Source: Lachnospiraceae bacterium (lineage in GTDB: Bacteria; Bacillota; Clostridia; Lachnospirales; Lachnospiraceae). Taken from it: a stretch of DNA of 54,175 bases. The notes below the pieces were generated by a model. It had not been told where the DNA came from. It did no database searches and saw only the letters and a list, made by a program, of their open reading frames with translations. Location: contig JAILBQ010000099.1 in assembly GCA_024680815.1 (NCBI GenBank), positions 1 through 54,175 on the forward strand, written 5' to 3'. The translations under genes were made by a program, and so were the position numbers. Of this stretch, positions 1 through 8,572 are shown one piece after another. How positions within the stretch are numbered: position 1 is the stretch's first letter; each line of letters starts with the position of its first letter.

Positions 1-62
1 GAGCCAATGTCTCAATGGTTTCCGCGGCACTGGGGGACATGATCGAAACTGAGGCCGTAAGC
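1..62. repeat. Terminal inverted duplication of 1319-1380
   Basis: Bases 1-62 are, base for base, the reverse complement of 1319-1380, which lies inside the ABC permease/auxiliary gene. Identity stops abruptly at base 63. The copy falls in the gltX reading frame and replaces the expected glutamyl-tRNA synthetase sequence with out-of-frame permease sequence, so it is not a natural gltX end. A foldback of this kind at a contig end is typical of an amplification or assembly chimera; a real inversion breakpoint is less likely. Confidence 0.9.
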
Positions 63-1165
63 ACCTCTATTCTCGACTGCACCAGAGCCGCGATTTTCTT
101 AAGATCATATTCCTTACGGACGGCCTTATTTATATAGGGCCCGGCCAGGGAAAAGAATTTTCCGGGCTCCAGGGCCTTTATGTATTCGCCGTTCATCCAC
201 TTAAGCTTGCCGTAGTCAAAAACCGCCGGGCTCTTGCTGATATGGCGCCAGTCAAACTTTTCAACAAGCTCCCTCATGGACATGATTTCCTGATTGTCCT
301 CGGGAGACCAGCCCAGGAGAGAGACAAAGTTCACCACGGCTTCGGGTAAAAAGCCCTGCTCTAAAAGATCCTCAAAGGAGGAATGGCCGCTCCGCTTTGA
401 AAGCTTATGGTGCTCCTCGTCCGTAATAAGAGGACAATGGATGTATTCCGGCACCTCCCAGCCGAAGGCCTCGTAAAGGCGGTTATATTTCGGCGCGGAA
501 GAGAGATATTCGTTTCCCCTTACCACATGGGTTATTCCCATCAGGTGGTCGTCCACCACGTTGGCGAAATTATAGGTGGGGAAGCCGTCGGATTTTATAA
601 GAATCATATCGTCCAGCTCTTCGTTGTCCACCGTGATGTCCCCGTAAATCTCATCGTGAAAGGTAGTTGAACCCGTCCGGGGATTGTTCTGCCTTATGAC
701 ATAGGGAAGCCCGGCCTCAAGGTTGGCCTCCACCTCTTCCTTTGAAAGGGAAAGACAGTGCTTGTCGTATACCGAGACCTCCTTGTCCGACCCCTCCACC
801 TTCTGCTTCAGCCCCGCCAGCCTTTCTTCGGTGCAGAAGCAGTAATAGGCCTCACCCTTTTGCACAAGCTCCATGGCGTACTTCATATATATTCCCGCGC
901 GAACCCTCTCCGACTGGACATAGGGTCCCACAGGCCCGCCCTGCTCCGGACTTTCGTCGTAGTCTATGCCGGAAAGAGCCAGGGTTCGCTTTATAATATC
1001 CACCGCCCCCGGCACCTCCCTCTCCTGGTCGGTGTCCTCAATGCGAAGGATGAACTCCCCTCCCTCGTGTCTCGCGATGAGATATGCGTAGAGGGCGGTT
1101 CTTAAATTTCCGACATGCATCCTTCCCGTGGGGGAGGGAGCGAATCTGGTGCGAATTTTACTCAT
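1..1165 (-). CDS. gltX: Glutamyl-tRNA synthetase, 3'-truncated
   Basis: Class I aminoacyl-tRNA synthetase that charges tRNA-Glu in the cytoplasm. The N-terminus reads [20 protein letters not shown], the family HIGH region with HVGN, and the KMSKS-type loop KLSKRSG follows near residue 250. The start at 1165 has AAGGAG about 10 bases upstream. About 367 genuine residues are visible, against roughly 480-500 in the family, so the anticodon-binding end is missing. From base 62 to the left edge the frame runs into the inverted copy of permease DNA. It lies 3 bp downstream of the ABC permease gene and is probably co-transcribed with it. Identity is certain; the C-terminal codons are artefactual. 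Confidence 0.95.
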   Translation of the reverse strand, partial: MSKIRTRFAPSPTGRMHVGNLRTALYAYLIARHEGGEFILRIEDTDQEREVPGAVDIIKRTLALSGIDYDESPEQGGPVGPYVQSERVRAGIYMKYAMELVQKGEAYYCFCTEERLAGLKQKVEGSDKEVSVYDKHCLSLSKEEVEANLEAGLPYVIRQNNPRTGSTTFHDEIYGDITVDNEELDDMILIKSDGFPTYNFANVVDDHLMGITHVVRGNEYLSSAPKYNRLYEAFGWEVPEYIHCPLITDEEHHKLSKRSGHSSFEDLLEQGFLPEAVVNFVSLLGWSPEDNQEIMSMRELVEKFDWRHISKSPAVFDYGKLKWMNGEYIKALEPGKFFSLAGPYINKAVRKEYDLKKIAALVQSRIEVLTASVSIMSPSAAETIETLA

Positions 1166-1168
1166 GAA

Positions 1169-3304
1169 TTATAATCTCCTTCTCTTAAGCCAGATAACGA
1201 TACCCATTATAAGAAGAGCTGCCGGAATAATCAATATGAAGAGCAGCCCCCATAAAAGCGCTCCGCCGTAGGGCACCGCAATATGTCCTCCGATGAGGCT
1301 CTTCACCGGAATATCGGCGCTTACGGCCTCAGTTTCGATCATGTCCCCCAGTGCCGCGGAAACCATTGAGACATTGGCTCCTCCCACGGTTTCGTTCACC
1401 ATATCGGAAAAAAGCGTATCCGCCGCAAACAGGGCCAGCTTCGTTATCTTCCCGTCCTTTTCCCGCTTTATATAATCCGCTATATCGAAGGGACCGTCCT
1501 CGTCACCTGCTTCCTTATTCCCTGTACTCGCGCCGGTCACGTTCATTTTCGCGTAAGAAGAATCCGAGGTTGTGAGCGCGGCGGTAACGCTTAAGGCTTC
1601 GTCGGTGTTTTCCTTCTGCCGGAAGGCCGAAGACTCCGGGATGAGGGCCAGGAGTCTGGCGGAAATCAGCTTTTCGGTCAGAACGCACTCGTGCACCTCA
1701 GGCAGCAGATACATCGGAGTCTGATACATATACTGTTCATCCCCCTCCATAACGATGCCGTTAACGTGGCTGACTCCGTATTCTTCAAGAAGGGCGTCGA
1801 GCGCAGGTGTCCCTTCTTCGGTATAGTTAAGGGCAATGACGGCGTTTCCGCCCCCGTCAAGATATTTTTCGAGCTTTTCGATGTCATCCCCGGAATAATC
1901 GGTCATGGGCCCCAGGATGAGAAGCGCGTCCGCGTCCTCCGGAACAGCCTCGACATTCATGAGGTTTAAATCGGCACTTTCCATATTGTTTTTCGTTATG
2001 GCCTTTTCCAGAGCGGTGTATGAGGCAAGCTCCGCCTCGGAGTGCCCGGAAAGACAGTAGATCTTCGGCAGCTCTCCGGTGCTTACAAAACCGATTGCGC
2101 CTATGATCTGTCCCTCTCCGTCATAGCCCGTTCTTATCTGGGAATAGGTCTGGTAATCCACGCTCGACTCATAGATATCGTAGGAATTAAGAATCCTGAA
2201 GCGGTCTCCGCTTTCCACGATAAGGCTCCCCACTCCCGGGGAGGAATCCGTATATTTCTCCGTGAAGGAGGGCTCCTTCGAGGGATCCTTATAGATCACC
2301 GTAAGCTCCTTCGACAGGGCGTCAAACCTCTCCAGGGTATTTGAAAGCTCTCTTTCGTCATAGGCATCCAGCATATCCTTTGTGCCGATGCAATATATCG
2401 TAACCGGCTGAGAAAGGTTTTCCAGCGCCTCCTTTGCCTCCTCGGAAACCGTGAATCTCCTGCTTCCCGTAACGTCAATCTCCGTTTTCTCCTCGGGAAG
2501 AAGGGAAATAAGATAATTGGACAACACCACCGCCGCAATGGCAAGAGCGATGGCCCCGTAGCTGAACACCGTGAATTTTACAGTGTTTTTCGACACCGTA
2601 AAACGGCGCTTCAAAATTGACTGAACCGTCAGGAAAAGCATCAGGGCAATAATTGAGATATAATAGAATATGTCGCCCGTATTAAGTATCCCGCTCATGA
2701 TGTTTTCTATGCGGGAGGGGAAATCCAGCACAAGAAGGATGTCGAAGAGCTTATTGCCGCCGCTTGTTAATATGTCGACTATTCCTCCCATAAGGAAGGT
2801 GGCAAAGAGCGCCAAAAACGTGAGCACGGCGGCGATTATCTGGCTCTCGGTAACGGAGGAAATAAACACGCCGATCGCGATGCAGGCGGCTCCGTAGAGG
2901 AAATAACCGAGGGTTGCGGTATAGGATTCCCCGATGGACACCTCGCCGTAGAGAGAGAGCACCAGCGGGAAGAAGTCGCTTACAAGCACCGGAATCAGGA
3001 AGATCACAAGTATCGCCAGGTACTTGCCCAGCACCACCTTCCACACCGGAAGCGGCGAGGTGAAAAGCAGCTGGTCGGTCTTAAGCTTCCTCTCCTCTGA
3101 AAGTATTCTCATGGTCAGAACCGGAACCATGATCATCAGAATAAAGAGCACATTGCTCATTACGGGGGCGGTGGAGGGATTCAGCGACAGCAGGTTTCCC
3201 GCCAGAAAGTAAAGCCCCATCACGAAAAGATTGACGGCGGCAAACAGAAGTCCGGTTACTGTGGTAAGGTATTGCCGCACTTCCTTTACGATAATTGCGC
3301 TCAT
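1169..3304 (-). CDS. Gld-type ABC permease fused to auxiliary (GldG-like) domain
   Basis: A 711-residue membrane protein. Residues 1-245 hold about six hydrophobic segments of the ABC-2 permease type, as in GldF. Residues 260-670 form a soluble extracytoplasmic region like GldG (ABC_transp_aux), with a sentence of motifs such as YCLSGHSEAEL and ALLILGPMTDYS. A final membrane helix ends in a positive WLKRRRL tail. The gene starts inside the end of the ATPase gene (ATGA overlap), so the two are translationally coupled and form one transporter. In Bacteroidetes the relatives serve gliding and secretion; in non-gliding Clostridia the substrate is unknown. The fusion of the F and G parts in one chain is common in Firmicutes. 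Bases 1319-1380 are duplicated at the window edge. Confidence 0.85.
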   Translation of the reverse strand: MSAIIVKEVRQYLTTVTGLLFAAVNLFVMGLYFLAGNLLSLNPSTAPVMSNVLFILMIMVPVLTMRILSEERKLKTDQLLFTSPLPVWKVVLGKYLAILVIFLIPVLVSDFFPLVLSLYGEVSIGESYTATLGYFLYGAACIAIGVFISSVTESQIIAAVLTFLALFATFLMGGIVDILTSGGNKLFDILLVLDFPSRIENIMSGILNTGDIFYYISIIALMLFLTVQSILKRRFTVSKNTVKFTVFSYGAIALAIAAVVLSNYLISLLPEEKTEIDVTGSRRFTVSEEAKEALENLSQPVTIYCIGTKDMLDAYDERELSNTLERFDALSKELTVIYKDPSKEPSFTEKYTDSSPGVGSLIVESGDRFRILNSYDIYESSVDYQTYSQIRTGYDGEGQIIGAIGFVSTGELPKIYCLSGHSEAELASYTALEKAITKNNMESADLNLMNVEAVPEDADALLILGPMTDYSGDDIEKLEKYLDGGGNAVIALNYTEEGTPALDALLEEYGVSHVNGIVMEGDEQYMYQTPMYLLPEVHECVLTEKLISARLLALIPESSAFRQKENTDEALSVTAALTTSDSSYAKMNVTGASTGNKEAGDEDGPFDIADYIKREKDGKITKLALFAADTLFSDMVNETVGGANVSMVSAALGDMIETEAVSADIPVKSLIGGHIAVPYGGALLWGLLFILIIPAALLIMGIVIWLKRRRL

Positions 3305-4401
3305 ACCTCACCCGCCTCCTGTCCGGTCTTCTCTTCGTCCTCCGGCTTCTCTCCGGCCTCTGACTCCGTTTCAGTCTCTGACTCCGTTTCAGTCTCTGAC
3401 TCCGCTTCAGCCTCTGACTCCGTTTCGTCTTCTGTCTTTTCTTCGGCCTCTTTCTCCGCTTCTGCCTCCCCTTCGGCTATAAGCCGTAAATACGTGTCCT
3501 CCAGGGTTTCCCGCTTCAGCGTTAACTCCAGCAGCGCCTTCCCTTCCGCCGCGAAGACGCGAAACACCTCTTCCCTTATGTCCTCATCCCCGTTTACTCT
3601 GATCGAAAGCCGGGTAACTCCTTCCTCCGTCTCCTCTTCACTCCCGCATTCAAGTCCGTCCCGGAATCCGGAAAGAATATCCCTCATGGTCTGTTCGTCA
3701 GCCCGGGCACTGATATAGAGCCGCTCGGAGGCTCCGGCGGAAAGTGAAAGATGCTCCGTCGTGTCCGAAGCCACAAGACGCCCGTGGGAAAGAACCATTA
3801 TATGGTCGCAGACGGCGCTTACCTCCTGGAGAATGTGGGAGCTTAAAATCACCGTGCGCTCTCCCGAAAGCGAGCGGATTAATTCCCTTATTTCCACTAT
3901 CTGCCCGGGATCCAGCCCCACCGTGGGTTCATCGAGAATCAGTAGCTTTGCATCACCGAGTATTGCCTGCGCAAGACCCAGGCGCTGTCTGAAGCCCTTT
4001 GAAAGATTGCGGATAAGCCTTCCGGAAACGGAGTCAAGACCGGTGCGCTCCGTGACCTCCCTGATGCTTTTTTCCCTGTCTTCCCGGGAAAGCTTTTTTA
4101 TCCGGGAGGCAAAATCCAGATATTCCGAGACGGTCATATCGGGATAGACCGGAGGCTGCTCCGGAAGATATCCGATATTTCTTTTTGCCTTTTCCGGCTG
4201 GCTTAAAAGATCAATACCGTCTATTACAACGCTTCCGCTTCCCGGGGCGAGATACCCCGTGATCATATTCATTGTAGTGGATTTCCCGGCGCCGTTGGGG
4301 CCCAAAAGCCCGTATATCCTTCCCTCTTCAGCCGTAAAGGACAGATCGTCCACCGCGGTGAGGGCGCCGTATTTTTTCGTAAGATGTGCTACAGAAAGCA
4401 T
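3301..4401 (-). CDS. ABC transporter ATP-binding protein with acidic tail
   Basis: ATPase subunit of the transporter encoded with the downstream permease. It shows Walker A GPNGAGKSTT, a signature LSKGFRQRLG, Walker B LLILDEPTVGLDP and the switch histidine in ILSSHILQEV. Residues 1-220 are the nucleotide-binding domain, and 220-310 are a C-terminal extension seen in GldA/CcmA-type ATPases. The last ~55 residues are almost only Glu, Ser, Thr and Asp, partly encoded by an 18-bp tandem repeat; this tail is not part of the family fold. The start at 4401 has GAGAGGAAC upstream. The stop overlaps the permease start. Confidence 0.9.
   Translation of the reverse strand: MLSVAHLTKKYGALTAVDDLSFTAEEGRIYGLLGPNGAGKSTTMNMITGYLAPGSGSVVIDGIDLLSQPEKAKRNIGYLPEQPPVYPDMTVSEYLDFASRIKKLSREDREKSIREVTERTGLDSVSGRLIRNLSKGFRQRLGLAQAILGDAKLLILDEPTVGLDPGQIVEIRELIRSLSGERTVILSSHILQEVSAVCDHIMVLSHGRLVASDTTEHLSLSAGASERLYISARADEQTMRDILSGFRDGLECGSEEETEEGVTRLSIRVNGDEDIREEVFRVFAAEGKALLELTLKRETLEDTYLRLIAEGEAEAEKEAEEKTEDETESEAEAESETETESETETESEAGEKPEDEEKTGQEAGEV
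3359..3430. repeat. 18-bp tandem repeat, four units
   Basis: Four consecutive 18-base units begin at 3359, 3377, 3395 and 3413. The first two are identical (TCTGACTCCGTTTCAGTC) and the last two differ at a few bases. They encode the ETESE-type acidic tail of the ABC ATPase. Unit length is a multiple of three, so copy number changes would keep the frame. Confidence 0.9.
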
Positions 4402-4412
4402 AACAGTTCCTC

Positions 4413-5255
4413 TCAGACAAAGATACCGAACACCTTTTTACAGCTGCTGCAGCGGAAAAGGTGGAGGGCATCGGAAATATAATCCGCCCGGAAGCTCTTC
4501 AGGATTTCTTCCGGATCTTCATCTTTATAAATATTGAATTCATTGTCCCAGGTTTTTTTAAGCTCCTCCGTAAGTTCTTCTGAAATATCCTCCGGCGAAA
4601 ACCTTCCCAGATATACCCCGCACTCGCCGCAGTGAGCTCCCCAGAGGGTGGAAACTTCCCCGTCTGACTTAAAGGGCGGGGTGGAATTCTCTATTTCTTC
4701 CCAGCCCTCCTTTTCCCTGCATTCCTTCTTCATCCCGGGGAAAAGGCTGATACCGAGTATCCCGGGTCTTCCGTTTTTTATGCACTCGGGACAGACCGTA
4801 ACGCTCTCTTCATCTTCATCGGTTCTTCCCCTGTAATATATCCGGGTCTCAGAGCGGCAGAAGTCACAGACCGCACTTCCCGTCTCAAAGGTTCCGTCGT
4901 TGACAGGAAAGGGATGGAAGGGAAAATGGTTTTCATGGAGTTCCTCAGCTTCCTCTGAAAGAGCATCAATATCGTCTACGACAACCTTCGCCATGTATTC
5001 CCGCTTTGCGTCGATTTCATAAACCAGTATCTCGTCGCTTTCCAGAATATGTTTCCTGACCTCGGGATGTATCTCATCGCAGAGAATGAGCTGGTCCGTG
5101 TTTCTTACAAATACCGCGTGCCGTCCTCCCTGGTAGTGAACCTCCGCCGTAAGGGCCTCCCCTTTGAAATATCCGGGCAGGGCAAGCAGCACCTCGTTGT
5201 CGTCATTCATTAAAAGGTCATAATAGCTTAATGGTTCGATCAATTCAGGTTTCAT
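4413..5255 (-). CDS. CbrC-family (UPF0167) cysteine-rich protein
   Basis: A 280-residue protein whose residues ~115-280 match the pattern of the CbrC/UPF0167 family: FHPFP, CDFC, VCPECIKNG, then TPPF, a WGAHCGECG stretch with YLGRF, and a closing CSSCKKVFG. The paired cysteines suggest metal binding. E. coli CbrC is linked to colicin E2 tolerance; the biochemical role is unknown. Residues 1-100 are an added region not found in the short family members and not recognised here. The start at 5255 has AGGAGAGG upstream. It heads the operon with the ABC transporter genes (12-bp gap) and is divergent from the TerB-like gene. Confidence 0.7.
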   Translation of the reverse strand: MKPELIEPLSYYDLLMNDDNEVLLALPGYFKGEALTAEVHYQGGRHAVFVRNTDQLILCDEIHPEVRKHILESDEILVYEIDAKREYMAKVVVDDIDALSEEAEELHENHFPFHPFPVNDGTFETGSAVCDFCRSETRIYYRGRTDEDEESVTVCPECIKNGRPGILGISLFPGMKKECREKEGWEEIENSTPPFKSDGEVSTLWGAHCGECGVYLGRFSPEDISEELTEELKKTWDNEFNIYKDEDPEEILKSFRADYISDALHLFRCSSCKKVFGIFV

Positions 5256-5256
5256 A

Positions 5257-5285
5257 TTGTTCCTCTCCTGGTTATATAGTATAAT
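5257..5285 (+). promoter_or_regulatory. Putative sigma-A promoter of TerB-like gene
   Basis: TTGTTC at 5257-5262 and a perfect TATAAT at 5280-5285 are separated by 17 bases. The expected transcript starts about 30 bases before the AAGGAGG ribosome binding site of the gene at 5323. The -35 box overlaps the untranslated leader of the divergent CbrC-family gene. Confidence 0.55.
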
Positions 5286-5322
5286 GGTAAAAGATCACAT
5301 TCATCCCTAAGGAGGAAAAAGC

Positions 5323-5754
5323 ATGTCATCATCATTCGACGAATTATTACAGGATCTTGTCAACAAGAACGACGAGGAAAAGCTTGATATCGCTCTCGAT
5401 TCCTACAAGGATCTTCTTCCGGTTCTCAGAGAGGTGGATCCGAAAACAGAAGGCATTTTCATGACAATGGTTATTATGGGCGCCACCGCCGGAGCTGACG
5501 GTAAGCTCACCGTAGGTGAGGATCGGTTCATCAGAGCTCTCATGGAGGCCAGAGGTGTGGAGATGACCGATGAGAAGGTTCTCAGCATTCTGGATATGGG
5601 CACGGAAGAGGATGCCTATGACATAATCCGTGAATTACGCTCAAGGCTGAATAATGCAGGGGCCGGAGCCCTTGTTTCCTTCATAGCCGCGATCTGCGCC
5701 ATGGATGACACCATTTCCAGAGAGGAAGTGGCTTTGATCAAATCTCTTCTGTAA
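5323..5754 (+). CDS. TerB-like protein
   Basis: A 143-residue, all-helical, acidic cytoplasmic protein. The stretch ADGKLTVGEDRFI near residue 65 and a second MDDTISREEVALI near 127 look like the two acidic, possibly metal-binding, turns of TerB-fold proteins. There is no signal peptide or membrane segment. It is one of few plus-strand genes and lies tail to tail with the kinase of a kinase/PP2C/vWA set, which fits the usual company of TerB-like proteins. AAGGAGG lies 7 bases before the start. The family call rests on pattern only. Confidence 0.6.
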   Translation: MSSSFDELLQDLVNKNDEEKLDIALDSYKDLLPVLREVDPKTEGIFMTMVIMGATAGADGKLTVGEDRFIRALMEARGVEMTDEKVLSILDMGTEEDAYDIIRELRSRLNNAGAGALVSFIAAICAMDDTISREEVALIKSLL

Positions 5755-5767
5755 AAATTATTTTCAT

Positions 5768-5801
5768 AAACTGCCCGTTCCCGAAAGGAAGCGGGCAGTT
5801 T
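5768..5801. terminator. Bidirectional rho-independent terminator
   Basis: AAACTGCCCG at 5768-5777 pairs with CGGGCAGTTT at 5792-5801, with extra TTCC/GGAA pairs inside. A T-run follows on the plus strand. It sits between the convergent TerB-like gene and the kinase gene and can serve both. Confidence 0.85.
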
Positions 5802-5802
5802 T

Positions 5803-7167
5803 TTATTTCTTTTTACCCAGCTTCTGAACTATAACCATTTCAACCCTGAGGAACTGCCCCGTTCCGTCCGGGCGGATAAAGCGATATCCCCTGACTCCCC
5901 CGAGGGTATCCCTTTCAACCCTGACAAAGCCCTTGGCCTTAATAACCTCCTCGTCAAAGGTGATATCATGCTCTTCCCAGGGCTCGGCGATTCCCCTTTC
6001 CGGCTCTTTGGGCGTATCCTTATGCGTCACCGCGTATTTCATGGCGATAAGGTCCTTCTCCTTGAAGAACTTTGAGGAGGAATCCGGTTTTACGAATTTA
6101 TAGCCCTTTATATCCGACATTTTATCCCGCAGAACGCTCACAAACCCCCGGCTCTTTATGCGCTCCTCGTCAAAGCTTATGGTATGCTCCTCCCAGGGCT
6201 CGCAGAATCCTTCCGGAGCAGGGACAGGAGGCGCTTCCTCCGCGGCCTTCTCATCCTCCCTCAGGCGCTTTAAAACCTCAATGGCCGTAGGGCGCTTTTC
6301 GGGATCGATGTTTAACATGTCATTTATCAGGGAAATATATTTGGGGCTTTTTATGGCAGGGCTCAGTTTAAGGGAACAGCCGCTGTTTAAGGCCACCCAG
6401 CAGTAGATAATCTTTCCCTTTTCCGCCCTTTTCCTAAGCTTTTCCGTAAGCTCCACGGGTTTTGGCAGCTCTCCGCTTAAATAAAAATGAAAGATAAGCC
6501 CCAGGGAAAAGATGTCGGATTTTTCGGTGAGCTTTTTCCCCGCCTCAGCGCGTTCCTCCTCGTCCTCGATATCGGCATAGACTCCGAGCTCCGGGGAGTA
6601 ATAATCAATCGTGCCCACCACCTCGTCGGGCTTTTCATCCCTGAAATAGCTGCTGTCGAAGTCTATGAGCTTCGCGACGTAGTTGCCGGCGCTGTTTTTG
6701 ACCAGAAGCACGTTTTTAAGCTTCAGGTCGCTGTGAATGATATGCTTTGTGTGGACGCTCTGCAGCGCTCCCGCGGCGGTCTGCATCAGAAGCTTTTTAA
6801 CATCCACGGAAAGCTTTCCGAGGACGCTTTCAAGCTCGTCGTCGGGCACTACCCCGTCCACCAGCTCCGCGGCCTCCACATAATGGTTGTCCAGGATAAA
6901 CTCTTCGCTGGGAATTATGATATTCCCGCCCGCGCCGGTAATGGCGCGGATAGCGGTATTGATCCTCTGCCTGGTGCTCACAAACTTATCAAAAAGAGCC
7001 TTGTTGTGGGCAAAGGTTTTTTTATCCAGAGTCTTGTTGTCTATGGGCTCCACCGGCGTCTGGTACTTTTTTATGAAATACTTCACGCCGCCCTTCTTAC
7101 CGATGGCTGTCTGGCCGCACTGACTGTTTTTCCATTCCGAAATAATCTCGTAACCGTGAACCTTCAT
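5803..7167 (-). CDS. Serine/threonine protein kinase with duplicated C-terminal domain
   Basis: A 454-residue Hanks-type kinase. The catalytic loop reads HSDLKLKNVLL (HSD instead of HRD) and the metal loop LIDFDSSYF (DFD instead of DFG), both keeping the key aspartates; VGTIDYYSPEL is the P+1/APE region. Residues ~310-454 hold two copies of a ~58-residue unit, each opening with PWEEH and continuing with FDEE, a KxxGFV and a GYxF..PD stretch, joined by a short linker. There is no membrane segment. It follows the PP2C gene by 3 bp and ends the vWA-PP2C-kinase operon. Such triads are known from TerY-P systems, where phosphorylation of the partner is inferred but the signal is unknown. Confidence 0.85.
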   Translation of the reverse strand: MKVHGYEIISEWKNSQCGQTAIGKKGGVKYFIKKYQTPVEPIDNKTLDKKTFAHNKALFDKFVSTRQRINTAIRAITGAGGNIIIPSEEFILDNHYVEAAELVDGVVPDDELESVLGKLSVDVKKLLMQTAAGALQSVHTKHIIHSDLKLKNVLLVKNSAGNYVAKLIDFDSSYFRDEKPDEVVGTIDYYSPELGVYADIEDEEERAEAGKKLTEKSDIFSLGLIFHFYLSGELPKPVELTEKLRKRAEKGKIIYCWVALNSGCSLKLSPAIKSPKYISLINDMLNIDPEKRPTAIEVLKRLREDEKAAEEAPPVPAPEGFCEPWEEHTISFDEERIKSRGFVSVLRDKMSDIKGYKFVKPDSSSKFFKEKDLIAMKYAVTHKDTPKEPERGIAEPWEEHDITFDEEVIKAKGFVRVERDTLGGVRGYRFIRPDGTGQFLRVEMVIVQKLGKKK

Positions 7168-7170
7168 GAA

Positions 7171-8568
7171 CTACCTCTCAGCCAGATATCTTCCATAGGA
7201 AGCCTGATATTCCTCAAAGAGCTTTTCCTGCAGCTGTGCCTTTTCCTTAAGTTCCTCAAGCTCCTTATCCGTCGGGCCGTCTTCTGCCTTTACCTCTGCT
7301 GCAGGTTCTTTCACTTCCTCCGCCCTGCTTCCCGGATCTACCCCTGCAATGACATTGTGTCCCTTAAGCACCGCCTCACCCGGCGTTTCTTCCGGCGAAA
7401 CGGCATCTGAGGCCGCCTTAATATCCTCCGGCCCCTCCTCCGTCACTGTCTCAGCAGTCTTAAGGGCCAGCTTCCCATATTCGGAAATATAATCCCTCTC
7501 CAGAAGCTCCGGAAGCTTTGAGAGGAAACGCTCTTCAATGACCTTCATGCGCCTCCTGGCGCTTTCCTTAAAGGCTTCAAAATCCTCAAAGCCGAAAAAC
7601 TTCATCGCGATTGTACTGCTGTCGTCGTGTCTGCCGCATTCCAGGAAGAAATCATGAAGCTTTGCGGAGAGCTCCTCTGTCCCGCCGCTCTCTGTACCCG
7701 AGGTCAGAATCAGCCGTTCAAAGGCCAGCTGGGACAGAAAATAGCCGGAGTCAAAGCACCCGTCGGACGCGTTAAAAAGAACGCACGGCTTATTAAATGA
7801 AAAATAATTGCAGCGGATATGAAACTGCGCATCCTCATTGGCCTTTATATAATTGGTCATACCGCCGTCTTCCCCCTCCTCGTCCGGCAGAAGCTGGCAT
7901 AACCCGTCTTCTTCGGTCCAGATATAGGGTCTGGAATCCCCGGCGGTAAAATAAATGGCATCCACCCTGTCCTCTTTTTCCTCATACAGCGTGGCGCAGA
8001 GGGTGGTTCCCAAAAGGGCCAGGCCCGAATAGGAGGATTCATAGGTCAGGGAACAGTTCGCCGCGATTTTCTTAAGACAATCTGAAATCCGCTCCGCCAG
8101 ACGCTCTCCCAGGGCGCTTTCGGCCCTCTCCCTGGCCTCCCTTGAATCGGAAGCCTCCATGAGCTCGAAGAGCACCTCTTTTTTCAGCTGGGGATCATGG
8201 AGAAATTCATGGAGCAGAATCGCGGCAACGATTCTGGAGGCGAAATACCCGCTTTTTTTAATATTGTTGACATTGGCCGTATAACAATCCTTTACGGCAA
8301 AAAGCTCAAAAAAGGAATCCCGGACATACTTTAAAAGGACGTTGTCCGAATAATCCTCAAAAACGTCCTTGAAAAGAATATCGGGAAGAGCTTCGGCGTC
8401 AAACATCCCGGGCAGAATATTCTGATGTCGTATGGCGGCAGCCCCTCCCAGGCCGTCGGCCACAAGAAAGAGGCTCTCCCCCACAAAAGGAAGGGCATCC
8501 TCTCCCTTGTAAACGATCGTGCCGTCCGGCCGCGTTTTTGACGACTGTCTGTAAACGGTTAATTCCAT
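7171..8568 (-). CDS. PP2C-family protein phosphatase
   Basis: A 465-residue protein with PP2C metal-site motifs: VADGLGG near residue 37, TAGDSRPY near 215, ASDGCFDS near 270 and DDSSTIAMKF near 317. After the catalytic region comes a polar, Glu/Lys-rich tail of about 120 residues with a coiled-coil look (KELEELKEKAQLQEKLFEEY). It probably removes phosphate groups placed by the kinase encoded directly downstream. The gene lies 4 bp after the vWA gene, so the three are co-transcribed. No transmembrane segment is visible. Substrate unknown. Confidence 0.8.
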   Translation of the reverse strand: MELTVYRQSSKTRPDGTIVYKGEDALPFVGESLFLVADGLGGAAAIRHQNILPGMFDAEALPDILFKDVFEDYSDNVLLKYVRDSFFELFAVKDCYTANVNNIKKSGYFASRIVAAILLHEFLHDPQLKKEVLFELMEASDSREARERAESALGERLAERISDCLKKIAANCSLTYESSYSGLALLGTTLCATLYEEKEDRVDAIYFTAGDSRPYIWTEEDGLCQLLPDEEGEDGGMTNYIKANEDAQFHIRCNYFSFNKPCVLFNASDGCFDSGYFLSQLAFERLILTSGTESGGTEELSAKLHDFFLECGRHDDSSTIAMKFFGFEDFEAFKESARRRMKVIEERFLSKLPELLERDYISEYGKLALKTAETVTEEGPEDIKAASDAVSPEETPGEAVLKGHNVIAGVDPGSRAEEVKEPAAEVKAEDGPTDKELEELKEKAQLQEKLFEEYQASYGRYLAER

Positions 8569-8572
8569 GTAT

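Noticed and set aside
6487-7410. 307-codon plus-strand frame opposite the kinase and PP2C genes
   Set aside because: It has no ribosome binding site and mirrors two well-supported minus-strand genes; long antisense frames are common in this codon usage.
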